In this document: positions 7,835 to 15,407 of the stretch, in pieces | Numbering within the stretch: position 1 is the first letter of the stretch | How the letters are laid out: each line of letters starts with the position of its first letter | Origin: Stramenopiles sp. TOSAG23-3 | Lineage: Eukaryota > Sar | Direction: 5' to 3' | DNA: 15,760 nucleotides | Assembly (NCBI GenBank): GCA_900128585.1 | Contig: LT642512.1 | Span: 1 to 15,760, forward strand | Notes under the pieces: generated by a model | The model's input: only the letters and a program-made list of their open reading frames with translations | Told to the model about the DNA's origin: nothing | Databases searched by the model: none | Program-made: the position numbers and the translations under genes

Positions 7835-8437
7835 TCAAAGAAAAAATGTTTGGAAATATCCATGGGTAAAAGCTTGGAATCCGATACCACCGCCAACACC
7901 GGCCACGACCATCAATAGCATGGTGTGCTTCATTCGCTTTGCTTTTACTTTTTTCTCCCAGATGCCAAGGCTTTCGCCATCGACGCATTCGATGCCTTCC
8001 GCGTGGGAGCGACACCGCGGTGTAAACTTGCTGGTCGTGACAAATATGCCCTTTGAATCCTTTATCCCATTCAGCCCCAAGACCGCCTTGAACTTTGCGA
8101 CGTCTTCCAAGGGGACCGACCCGCTGTAATTCTTGCACTCGACGTACATGCGGCCCGTTGCGACCGGGAACCACGACGGGTACCGGTCAAATGTCACGTC
8201 TATTTCCGACCTATTCCCGTGCCGGTCTACCAGCACCACGTTCCGCTTAACGTTGTACCGGCCCTCCTTCTTCAGAAGCCTCGCGACCCGCCGTTCGAGC
8301 GCGACGCCCTTCTCGCGGTTGGCCTGGCCCCTTCGTGCTTTGTTCGAACCGTGGCGAGAGAGTTCGAGGGGAAAACCGAGGCGACGGGGACGCCGCACCG
8401 TCGTCCAAAGCCGTGACCATGCCCTACCACCCATCAT
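7835..8437 (-). CDS. Mrr-type PD-(D/E)XK nuclease-like protein, probably mitochondrial, with C-terminal membrane segment
   Basis: 200 residues from the first ATG (a second ATG follows at once). The first 40 residues are rich in Arg and hydrophobic residues with one acidic residue (RAWSRLWTTVRRPRRLGF), as in a mitochondrial presequence. The nuclease fold spans about 44-160: Glu48 in VALERRVARLL, Asp80 in SEIDVTF, Glu100 and Lys102 in YVECKNY, then GIFVTTSKFTP and IECVDGESL. The layout E...D...ExK followed by VTTSxF and DGxxL matches the Mrr_cat restriction endonuclease-like family; yeast RRG7 is a mitochondrial eukaryotic relative of this fold. All three catalytic positions are present, so cleavage of DNA or repair intermediates is plausible but inferred. 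Residues 172-190 form one hydrophobic segment, unusual for the family. The ATG lies 2 nt after the stop of the gene at 8440-8697. Confidence 0.72.
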   Translation of the reverse strand: MMGGRAWSRLWTTVRRPRRLGFPLELSRHGSNKARRGQANREKGVALERRVARLLKKEGRYNVKRNVVLVDRHGNRSEIDVTFDRYPSWFPVATGRMYVECKNYSGSVPLEDVAKFKAVLGLNGIKDSKGIFVTTSKFTPRCRSHAEGIECVDGESLGIWEKKVKAKRMKHTMLLMVVAGVGGGIGFQAFTHGYFQTFFL

Positions 8438-8439
8438 GG

Positions 8440-8697
8440 TTAGAGTTTTCTCGCCTTGTCCGAACAAGTTTTGAAATTGTCACGAATTAGTGTCAAGTTT
8501 GCGTCGAGTTTCTTCAGCATAGCCGGGTCCTTGACTTTCTGCGACAACAGCCTGGCGTTCTCCTCCAACAGCTCTTGGTTGGTATACACCTCTTCTGGAA
8601 CTTTATCAACTATTGCAATCTGAGTATTTAATAATATCCTCGAAGCTTTAAGGTCCACGGAAGATGTATCTGAGGGCACACGGTCAACCAGGGACAT
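8440..8697 (-). CDS. Small helical/coiled-coil protein, unknown function
   Basis: 85 residues from the first ATG; a TAG closes the frame 42 bases upstream, and a longer version would need a TTG start. The sequence is predicted largely helical with heptad-like spacing of hydrophobics (LLNTQIAIVDKVPEEV, NQELLEENARLLSQKV, MLKKLDANLTLIRDNF), suggesting a coiled coil and a role as a subunit of a complex. I do not recognise the family. The stop TAA at 8440-8442 is followed by two bases and then the ATG of the Mrr-like gene, so the two may share a transcript. A TATAAAG lies about 46 bases upstream of the ATG. It is real in the sense of length, composition and heptad pattern, but homologs were not checked. 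Confidence 0.6.
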   Translation of the reverse strand: MSLVDRVPSDTSSVDLKASRILLNTQIAIVDKVPEEVYTNQELLEENARLLSQKVKDPAMLKKLDANLTLIRDNFKTCSDKARKL

Positions 8698-8742
8698 ACT
8701 ACGGGAACGGATTGGACGGACGGGTAGGGCGACGAACAACTA

Positions 8743-8749
8743 CTTTATA
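8743..8749 (-). promoter_or_regulatory. Candidate TATA box of the two-gene minus-strand unit
   Basis: TATAAAG on the minus strand, 46 bases upstream of the ATG at 8697, at the edge where GC content drops. Position and sequence suit a core promoter driving the 85-residue gene and perhaps the Mrr-like gene. In an AT-rich spacer chance matches are common. Confidence 0.3.
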
Positions 8750-9190
8750 CAAATTAAAACGCAGCAACGCCACGCCGAAGTATGAAATCAAATCAAGCCA
8801 GAAAAAATTCAACAATCCCGATCACTCAGAACTTGAAAAGGAAAAGTGATGAACAAGAAAAAGAACAGATATTGGCAGCAGTTATTGTCGTTTCAAATAA
8901 TTATAGAATTAAAAAAGGATTATATATGTTTTTTGTAGAAGAGACGCGAAATTAAGATCGATCATCGAAGAAGAATAATAATTTTTTATTAATAATTATT
9001 ATTAAAAAAAAAAAATAATAAAAAATAATAATGATGTGATGATGGTGGGTAGGTTGGAATGGTATTTTTGATGTCTTTTTTTATTGTTTTTTTTTGTCTT
9101 GTTATTATTATTCCTAATTAGACGACTATAATTGGAATAATAGATTTGAGAATTTTTTAGAAGATGCGGCGGAAGAAGAAGAATTCAACA

Positions 9191-9352
9191 TTCTTTTTTC
9201 TTTCTTTTCTTTTCTTTTCTTTTTCTTTTCTTTTCTTTTCTTTCTTTCTTTTCTTTTCTTTTCTTTTCTTTTCTTTTCTTTTCTTTTCTTTTCTTTTCTT
9301 TTCTTTTCTTTTCTTTCTCTTTTCTTTTCTTTTCTTTTCTTTCTCTTTTCTC
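9191..9352 (+). repeat. Pentanucleotide microsatellite (CTTTT)n, about 160 bp
   Basis: About thirty copies of CTTTT with a few 4- and 6-base variants, all pyrimidine on the plus strand. Frames through it give only Phe/Leu/Ser or Lys/Arg/Glu runs and are not genes. The array is likely length-variable between strains. Confidence 0.95.
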
Positions 9353-9936
9353 ACTTTCTTCTAGAATAGCTCATAATACCTCCCTCTGTAATAAAACTCA
9401 ATTTCGGTGATTCCATTGAATGCACCCAACCCTCCTCGTAGAGTGAAATCAATGTTTTCTATTTAAGACTAAATTAAAATTATTACTCCTCCTTTATCTG
9501 GTGGTGTGACATGTGACGATGTGAGTCGTCCTCGACCAATTCGTATTTTTTATCACCTATCATTCATATTTAATTTTATTTATTTTTTAGATACCAAGTA
9601 CAGTGTTAAAACCATGGAATTAATATATTAATACGAACGACACAAAGTAATTAAAGAGTCATCCTCGTAATTTTTAACTTCGTAGACTACTAACTAACTA
9701 CTGTAGGACTAATCTATAATTTAAAATCAGTCTAAAATGTATAGCTAGACTAATAATAGCTTCTGTATTAAATTTAAAATAGCTCTAAGTACGTAGACTA
9801 CGAGAACTGTACCTCCATAGCTCTAATAAATAGACTAAATAGTTCCTATTATACATACTCATTAAAATACTTATAGCTATTCTAGAATACGAAATCCTAT
9901 TGAATATGAATGGATTCAATTTCTACATATCAAAAA

Positions 9937-10057
9937 AATAAAATTAAAAAAAATAAAAAAAAAACAAAAAGACAAATAAAAAAAAAAAAAATTAAAAGAA
10001 GAAAGAAGAAGAAGAAAGAGAAGAAAGAAGAAGAAGAAAAAAAAAGAAAGAAAAAGA
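9937..10057 (+). repeat. A-rich then GAA-rich purine tract
   Basis: Mostly A with some T to 9993, then GAA/GAAGAAG-type repeats to 10057. It lies about 270 bases before the TAF1 start codon and may mark a nucleosome-poor promoter, a common role for poly(dA:dT) in eukaryotes. Confidence 0.7.
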
Positions 10058-10185
10058 TACCATCATGAAATATATATATAGACGACTAATAAATAACAGA
10101 GTTACGAGTTACGACTTAAGAATGGAAAAATGGAGATTGAAACGAAAAATATTCAGAGTCAGAGATCGTTTCAGATCGTGTTTGA

Positions 10186-10224
10186 TTTTTTGTGTGTGCC
10201 TGTGTGTCTGTGTCTGTGTGCACT
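10186..10224 (+). repeat. TG-rich simple repeat in the TAF1 leader
   Basis: Imperfect TG/CTG runs just upstream of the TAF1 coding start, within the probable 5' leader or core promoter. A TATATATATA stretch lies at 10071-10080. Confidence 0.6.
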
Positions 10225-10244
10225 GTCTTTGGGTGCATAAGTGG

Positions 10245-10256
10245 GAACGAACGAAC
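10245..10256 (+). promoter_or_regulatory. (GAAC)3 motif in the TAF1 leader
   Basis: Three perfect GAAC units 70 bases before the TAF1 ATG, with a second GAACGAACGG copy at 10304-10313. The same 12-mer occurs on the minus strand directly before the ATG of the gene at 14469-15407. It may be a shared leader or transcription start motif; this is inference from two cases. Confidence 0.35.
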
Positions 10257-10325
10257 GGTTGAAACAGTTTGGAAACGCGACGACTGTTTAGCGTCGCATC
10301 ATCGAACGAACGGAACGTGCAAACC

Positions 10326-13300
10326 ATGCTTCAAGGTGGTGGAAAGATGATGATCCGGCTTGGCGGCAAGCAGAACATCAGGGCAGGCCCAAGCAGCGCG
10401 GACAATGGGAACGACGACGACCAGTCCAGCGGTTCGGACGAGGAAACCCCTGGCACGGAGGGGCAGGGCGGCGGCGCGTCGAACGGTCTGTCGAAGTTTA
10501 AGCCCGTCGTGATAAGCAAGCGGACGCGGTACAAACCCAAGCCGGGCGACAGCGGCAGGGGGGAAGTAGAAGTTTATAGTTATAGCCAGATACAGAACAG
10601 GATGAAGGACAAGCACTACCGTACCCAGACCCAGGACGACCTGAAGCACGTCAAGATAAACCAGCGAAAAACGCATGAGTCCTCGGACGTCTTGGAGCTG
10701 GAGGTTGCGAAGGAGGAGGACCTGGACGCTGTGGTGGTGGTGGGGGCAGGCGGCAAAGAGGGGAAGATGGAGGACGAGAGCGCCCGGTTCGTCCCATACG
10801 ACGAGGGCGAGGCCAAAACGAGGGACGGCGGGGCGTCGAGCAAGCCCGCCGCCCCCACGCGCGTGCTGACGCGACGGAGGCGGAAGGCGGAGCCGGTTAA
10901 GGAAGTCGGCCTTCAAGAGATGCTTGCCAACAGCAGCGGCGAGGAAGAAGAGGGGGCACTGTACGGTGTCCAGTGCAGCAACTGGGAAGACCAGGTGCTC
11001 TGGGGGGACGAGCAGGAAGAGGAGGCAAAGAACAGTCTCTCGGGGGGGGGGGGGGGGGGGGCCAGCCCGAACGCCGTCGAATGCGTCGGGGTCAACCGGG
11101 CGCTGAATGGCCCCGGCTGGTTGAAAGGGATCGTCTGGGACGATTCCTGGGACGACCGAACAAAGCCTACATTTGAGGTCCGCATCGATCCCACCGACCG
11201 GTCACTGCTGATGCAACCGACCAAAGCGCTGCGCAGTTACGCCGAGCGCGTTGCGGGCGGGCGGTCCCGGGCGGCCCTTGGCGCCGGGGCGGGCGGGGGA
11301 AGCACGCTGGAGGAAGAAGAGAGCGAGAGTGGGTTGGAGCGGCTCGTCAACAAAAATAGAATCCACTACCAGCTTATCGAAGTGTACCGCCAGAGCAACC
11401 TGGCCCCACATGAATTAAGGGGGAACTTCACCTTCAACAAGGCGAAGCTGCCCATTCGCCACGCGGAAGCGGCCATGCGATTCTTGGACTTGGGGAAAGA
11501 CCCCAACACGTTCCAATACAGGCAGAAACTTCCGCTGTACCGCCTTCAAAGCAGGGTCACCAATGGGAGCAAAGACCTCCACGAGCACACCATGCGAGTG
11601 ATCCCGGGCCGGCCGTTCAACCTGCCCATGGAAGAGGTGGCCCTCGCGGAGCGAGAAAGTTTGCATGCGCATAGCAAGCAGCAAGGGGAGATCGTCCTTT
11701 TCGAGTACTTGGAAGAGTCCCCGATCCTTCTGAACGAAAAGGGCATGGGCGCCACGGTCGTGCACTATGACATGAGAGCCCGGAAACCTAAAGGCAAAGG
11801 GTCGGAGCCGATCTCCTCGGCGCCCGACCACCAGCGGAAACAGGACGGAGAGGCCTGGGGCCAACAGTACGGCCACGCTGCAAAGCTTGATGAAAAGAGC
11901 CACAACACTTTTCCACTGCTGGGGAGCGAAAACGTAAGAAAGGGCGTCGTAGACTCCGTGCTGTGGACCAACCTCGCGCGGGCGCGCGTCAAGCTTCAGC
12001 CACCCTCGAAGACGGACTTTTTGGTGTCCGTCCGGGCGAAGCGGGCGGACGGCAAGAAGAAGAAAAAACTGGGGGGAAAAGCAACGGTGTGGCCGCTCCC
12101 GCCAGTGTTTGCGGTTGGCCAGCAAGAGTATGTGCGGACACCGGGCCGGGGGGGGAACCAACTTCGCTCGTTTCAAAAGAACTTCTTGAAGCACCAGCTG
12201 TTCAAAAAAATTCAAAAGCAGGTTGCGAATCAAGATAAGTACAGCCCCAAAGCTCGCTTTCAGGTATCGGAAGAAAAACTCAAGGCGGACTTCCCGCTCT
12301 CCTTGGCCCTTTTCACCAGCGCCTACAAGAGTGCAAAATCCTTCGTGTTCGAACTGAAAAAGGGCGAACACACCAGAACCCTCCGAGAGAATTTCCAAAA
12401 GAACCTGGACGAACACATCAAGGATATTGAAAAAGAGATTAATTTGGAAGACTTTTGCCTGCACAAGTCGATGCTGGAAGCACTCCATCGGTTCCAGGCG
12501 TTGACGCTCATGAGCCCCTCGTTCTTTCGGGAGGTATTGAACAAGAACCCGCAGAGCGCGAACATTATTTTGGACCCGTTGAAGGGTCCCCTGCGGCTCC
12601 TGATGAACATTCAAAAGCGGCGCGAGAATCGCGTCAACTATTTGCGGAGGGAGTACCAAAAAACCCAGCGGCAAACGGGTTTTTTCGATTTGAGCGTGTA
12701 CGAGAAGCGAATAACAGCGGTGGATGCCGCAGTCCAGCGGGGCAGGCAGGAGATCGACTGTGTCAAGATGTTCGTTGCTGCGCTCCAGACTTACCCAGAA
12801 AAGGTCGTGAACAGTTTTTACAACTGTCACGTGTGGGCGAAAAGGGCGAGTAAAAAGAACAGCAAGTCATTGCGAATCCGACTGAACGGGCCCGGAAACC
12901 CCTTCGGGGTTCACAACGCCGGGTTCAGCTACGTCGTCGACGAGGGCGATGGGGGGGGCGACAAGGTCGGCGCGTCCAAAACACTTCATTCTGGCCAGCG
13001 AGGAGGCTACGAGAGTGTCAGGGTGCTGAACAAGCGAAAGTACCATCAGCTGAGAAACATCCTTATGAATGAGCTCGGGCAGGACGAGAAGAAATTAGAA
13101 AGTATCAAAAGTAAAGAGGGCTTGATCAAGATGATCCAAAAGCTCCGCTCGGACGTGGCGGCAGAAAATGAAAACCAACCCGGGCGGCTCGAACGGAAAG
13201 ACCACATAGACCAAATCGTCGAAAACCAAAGGCGCCTGCTTGCGGGGAAACTGACGCTGAGCGAAGAGGAAATAGGGGCAGCGACGGGCGGGGACGGGGA

Positions 13301-14003
13301 AACTTCCAAGCCCCAAAGCGGCGGCGCGTCGAAGTCTCCGCCGCAGGGAATGGACTGGACCGGGCTGAAGCCGAGTGGGAACGATTTGGACGGTACAAAA
13401 GAAGAGGAGGGGGTCCTATATATCCTCAACGAGTTTTGGACGCGAAACCCCAGCCGGAAACCCAAGTTTGCCCAGCGTGAGTCAAAAAATCGGCAAGCCA
13501 CGAACCAAAGCAGGCAGCAAAGCATGCTCCGGAAGATGAACGTCGAAACGAAGAAGATGAAGAACCAATGGGTACGAACGATGAAAACAACCTATGACGA
13601 AGCGGGGCGAATAAAGCGGTGCACCGTCACCTTTCGCAAGCAAAACGCAACCGACAACGAAGACAAGGAAGCTGGGCGGCAGCGAGAAAAGAGACGGGAT
13701 GGACTTTTAAAGTACGAGCCTGGAATGGAGCTGGTCTTCAAGAAAAAAAGGGCGCGTGGAAGCAGAGCTACGACTCTCTTGCTCAATTCAAAGACGACTA
13801 GTAAAAGCCGGGCGGGGGGGCGACTGTTGATTAAAGTGGACAAGAGTGTTCGACGAAGCCAGTCCAACAGCCGCACCTTTGCGCCACCCCCGAAGAAAAA
13901 GAAGAAAAGTGTGTCGAACAGCAACGAGTACGAGCGGCAGTATCAGAAAGTCCCTAAGCGTAGAAAGACTTGGAAAACGTTGTCACAAAGCTGGCCGGGC
14001 TGA
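10326..14003 (+). CDS. TAF1: TFIID subunit TAF1, main reading frame
   Basis: 1225 residues from the first ATG (MLQGGGK); an in-frame TGA lies at 10260-10262. TAF1 is the scaffold of TFIID and binds TBP, TAF7 and promoter DNA. Residues 20-335 are acidic and low-complexity but contain a W-E-D-x(3)-W motif (about 220-226), like the N-terminal region of TAF1. The conserved DUF3591 core runs about 345-875. Family marks are LFEYLEESPILLNEKGMG, then KTDFLVS, FAVGQQEYV with a P-G-x-N/G context, and GPGNPFGVHNAGFSYV. A segment LRNILMNELG and a basic helical stretch (QIVENQRRLL) follow. I see no CCHC zinc knuckle, which is usual before the bromodomain. The frame ends in a Lys-rich tail at a TGA; the bromodomain follows in another frame, so this stop is probably not the true end. 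A 20-G run (11042-11061) encodes six Gly. The gene otherwise shows no intron. Confidence 0.85.
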   Translation: MLQGGGKMMIRLGGKQNIRAGPSSADNGNDDDQSSGSDEETPGTEGQGGGASNGLSKFKPVVISKRTRYKPKPGDSGRGEVEVYSYSQIQNRMKDKHYRTQTQDDLKHVKINQRKTHESSDVLELEVAKEEDLDAVVVVGAGGKEGKMEDESARFVPYDEGEAKTRDGGASSKPAAPTRVLTRRRRKAEPVKEVGLQEMLANSSGEEEEGALYGVQCSNWEDQVLWGDEQEEEAKNSLSGGGGGGASPNAVECVGVNRALNGPGWLKGIVWDDSWDDRTKPTFEVRIDPTDRSLLMQPTKALRSYAERVAGGRSRAALGAGAGGGSTLEEEESESGLERLVNKNRIHYQLIEVYRQSNLAPHELRGNFTFNKAKLPIRHAEAAMRFLDLGKDPNTFQYRQKLPLYRLQSRVTNGSKDLHEHTMRVIPGRPFNLPMEEVALAERESLHAHSKQQGEIVLFEYLEESPILLNEKGMGATVVHYDMRARKPKGKGSEPISSAPDHQRKQDGEAWGQQYGHAAKLDEKSHNTFPLLGSENVRKGVVDSVLWTNLARARVKLQPPSKTDFLVSVRAKRADGKKKKKLGGKATVWPLPPVFAVGQQEYVRTPGRGGNQLRSFQKNFLKHQLFKKIQKQVANQDKYSPKARFQVSEEKLKADFPLSLALFTSAYKSAKSFVFELKKGEHTRTLRENFQKNLDEHIKDIEKEINLEDFCLHKSMLEALHRFQALTLMSPSFFREVLNKNPQSANIILDPLKGPLRLLMNIQKRRENRVNYLRREYQKTQRQTGFFDLSVYEKRITAVDAAVQRGRQEIDCVKMFVAALQTYPEKVVNSFYNCHVWAKRASKKNSKSLRIRLNGPGNPFGVHNAGFSYVVDEGDGGGDKVGASKTLHSGQRGGYESVRVLNKRKYHQLRNILMNELGQDEKKLESIKSKEGLIKMIQKLRSDVAAENENQPGRLERKDHIDQIVENQRRLLAGKLTLSEEEIGAATGGDGETSKPQSGGASKSPPQGMDWTGLKPSGNDLDGTKEEEGVLYILNEFWTRNPSRKPKFAQRESKNRQATNQSRQQSMLRKMNVETKKMKNQWVRTMKTTYDEAGRIKRCTVTFRKQNATDNEDKEAGRQREKRRDGLLKYEPGMELVFKKKRARGSRATTLLLNSKTTSKSRAGGRLLIKVDKSVRRSQSNSRTFAPPPKKKKKSVSNSNEYERQYQKVPKRRKTWKTLSQSWPG
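11042..11061 (+). repeat. 20-G homopolymer inside the TAF1 coding region
   Basis: Twenty consecutive G encode six Gly and part of the flanking Ser and Ala codons, in the low-complexity N-terminal part. The frame is intact across it in this assembly. Such a run is prone to slippage and miscalls and can form G-quadruplex structures in DNA or mRNA. Confidence 0.9.
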
Positions 14004-14314
14004 AGTACGAGACTTTCAGGGTAGACGCTTTGTTTTGGCTTCCGGTCATTAAGCAATGGCCGCAGATTGAAATCGACTATTTAGCAAAGTTAAAAGCGAG
14101 CAACCTGAAACCCATGGACTTGTCAACGATGCAGAAGAAGTGCTACAAAAAGAAGTACAACCATAGGGACGAGTTCATGACAGACGTCGGAGCGATTTCC
14201 TCCGCCTGCGAGGCTTACAACCGAAACACGCCGGGGGATGCGCAAAAGTTCATTACCATGAGCAAGTGGATGGTCGAGAAAGCCGAGGAAGTTCTTAAAA
14301 ATTTCAACATGTAG
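13964..14314 (+). CDS. TAF1: TAF1 bromodomain, C-terminal part, in a shifted frame
   Basis: This frame is open from the TAG at 13961-13963 to the TAG at 14312-14314 (116 codons) and has no ATG at its start, so it needs the upstream gene. It reads as a bromodomain: an alpha-Z-like helix (LENVVTKLAGL), a ZA loop with LPVIKQWPQ, the conserved PMDLSTM, YNHRDEFMTDV, and EAYN with the Asn that binds acetyl-lysine. Bromodomains follow the core in animal and plant TAF1. The main frame overlaps it for 40 bases and then stops. Three explanations fit: one base missing in the A-run at 13964-13966; a small intron ending at AG 13963 (14 nt from GT 13950 or 53 nt from GT 13911 both restore the frame); or a true mutation. 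The matching C-terminal basic tail joins smoothly to KDLENVV. Confidence 0.75.
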   Translation, partial: KDLENVVTKLAGLKYETFRVDALFWLPVIKQWPQIEIDYLAKLKASNLKPMDLSTMQKKCYKKKYNHRDEFMTDVGAISSACEAYNRNTPGDAQKFITMSKWMVEKAEEVLKNFNM

Positions 14315-14468
14315 TTGACTGATGCATTAAGTAAGATAAAATGTTAAGAACTATGTAAAAAACCGCTGCGTGCACGCTACGAATTTCTTCCCAGTAACTC
14401 ATGCTAAGACGTAAGAAATAATTTGTTCCCCAAAAATTAAACGCGTGTATACCATTGTCACCTGTTCC
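14315..14468. other. Convergent intergenic spacer (shared 3' ends)
   Basis: 154 bases between the stops of TAF1 (+) and the facing minus-strand gene. It must hold both 3' ends. A perfect 10-base palindrome GCGTGCACGC lies at 14368-14377. No clear AATAAA signal was seen on either strand. Confidence 0.5.
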
Positions 14469-15407
14469 TCACTTCTTGCTGTTGAGCTTGATATACTCAA
14501 GATTCCACCCATCCTTCTTCTCCGTCCTCGTCACGGCCTCGTCGTGCTGTTCATTCTCTTTCAAGATGCTCTTCAGCCGTTTCAAAACTGGGGCCTTTGC
14601 CGCTTCTTCGTTCTCAAACTCGTCCAGCGCCTGAAATTCAACCCCCATGCTCTTTAAATGTGGTGGGCGCTCTTTCTCCACCATGCTATCGTAGTACTGT
14701 TCGATAAGATCTTCGTTCCGACTGGACAGTGATTCCGCATAGTCTTCGAGTGAAATGGAACTGTCCCACATCTCTTCGTTGACTATTGTATCCCCCGGGG
14801 AAATAAGGAACTTGTCAAGGAAGCTGTCGATGGATTCGTCCCCAACAATTAGCTCCGGCTGAGTAGATCGAATGTCCCAAAGTTTCAATATTGCTGCTAC
14901 TCGGTTCCGTCGAATTTTGTACTTTTCGGCAAGCCGTTCGACCGTGTTCTCCTCTGGATTCTTTTGGTGCTCTGCGTAAATCTTGCGCTGCAGCGTTGGT
15001 ATCACTGCGCCAGGCTTCCTGCGCCCACCCTTCATTAGAATATCTGGTATATTGCCTTTCTGCATTGTCGGAGGGACCCACGTTCCGTCCGCAGCGTTCC
15101 CGGTGGGCTGGAACGGTACATTTGGCTCTCGTCGCCCTGGTTTCCCCCGTTGATCTCCCCGTTCTTTCGACTGATTGCCCGAGTTCCGTTGGCCGCGTGA
15201 TTTATTCCCATTGTTCTGCGTTTTCCCTCTGTTTTTACCGCTATTGTTCTTCTGTTTCGGCTTCCCTTTGGGTTTTGAACCATCGATTTTGCCGGTTGAA
15301 AAAGCAAGGTGCTGCACAGAGGAAGAGCAGAGGGAAGGGGTAGCGGCAGCGGTAGGCCGACAGAGGAACAACCGTGCGTTCGCAGCAACACGCGCAAGGT
15401 TGAGCAT
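14469..15407 (-). CDS. Probable mitochondrial ribosomal/regulator protein, Bot1p (mS45)-like
   Basis: 312 residues from the ATG. Residues 1-39 look like a mitochondrial presequence: Arg, Ala, Ser-rich and free of acidic residues up to the FSTGKID junction. Residues 40-100 are a Lys/Asn/Gly/Arg-rich disordered stretch. The conserved core (115-180) has GGRRKPGAVIPTLQRKIY, then a helix-turn-helix-like segment, NTVERLAEKYKIRRNRV followed by AAILKL. This resembles the part of fungal Bot1p (Pfam Bot1p; mitoribosomal mS45) where a peptide-end motif precedes a helix-turn-helix with I-x-A-I-L-K-L. The rest (185-312) is acidic and helical. Such proteins act in the mitochondrial small subunit, so a role in mitochondrial translation is likely, but the exact family is inferred from memory of motifs. 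The ATG directly abuts a (GAAC)3 repeat. Confidence 0.6.
   Translation of the reverse strand: MLNLARVAANARLFLCRPTAAATPSLCSSSVQHLAFSTGKIDGSKPKGKPKQKNNSGKNRGKTQNNGNKSRGQRNSGNQSKERGDQRGKPGRREPNVPFQPTGNAADGTWVPPTMQKGNIPDILMKGGRRKPGAVIPTLQRKIYAEHQKNPEENTVERLAEKYKIRRNRVAAILKLWDIRSTQPELIVGDESIDSFLDKFLISPGDTIVNEEMWDSSISLEDYAESLSSRNEDLIEQYYDSMVEKERPPHLKSMGVEFQALDEFENEEAAKAPVLKRLKSILKENEQHDEAVTRTEKKDGWNLEYIKLNSKK

Larger units (their letters stand above)
8750..10064. other. AT-rich spacer with simple repeats
   Basis: No gene seen over about 1.3 kb. It holds a small AT-only inverted repeat (8974-8982 with 8995-9003), an A-rich run near 9004-9030, the CTTTT microsatellite, a stretch from 9660 to 9850 rich in TAGACTA and TAGCT words, and an A-rich to GAA-rich purine tract at 9937-10057. 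It separates divergent genes, so it should carry promoters for both sides. Confidence 0.6.

Noticed and set aside
7835-8697. Bacterial operon or contaminating prokaryotic DNA, given Mrr-like nuclease and 2-nt spacing
   Set aside because: No Shine-Dalgarno sequence before either ATG, a mitochondrial-type presequence, AT-rich repeat-filled spacers, and flanking genes that are clearly eukaryotic.
8974-9003. AT-only inverted repeat as a terminator or transposon end
   Set aside because: Nine-base arms of A and T in an AT-rich spacer arise by chance; no target duplication or transposase is present.
9157-9364. Open frames through the CTTTT array on both strands
   Set aside because: Pure low-complexity translation of a microsatellite.
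10065-10262. ATG-led 65-codon ORF before TAF1, in the same frame
   Set aside because: It is made mostly of A-rich sequence and a TG repeat (Cys/Val run) and ends in TGA 63 bases before the TAF1 ATG. It could act as an upstream ORF if transcribed, but nothing supports a protein.
11415-12830. 471-codon open frame antisense to TAF1
   Set aside because: It lies fully inside the conserved TAF1 core on the other strand, has no domain-like motifs, and is expected from the high GC content and biased third positions of the real gene.
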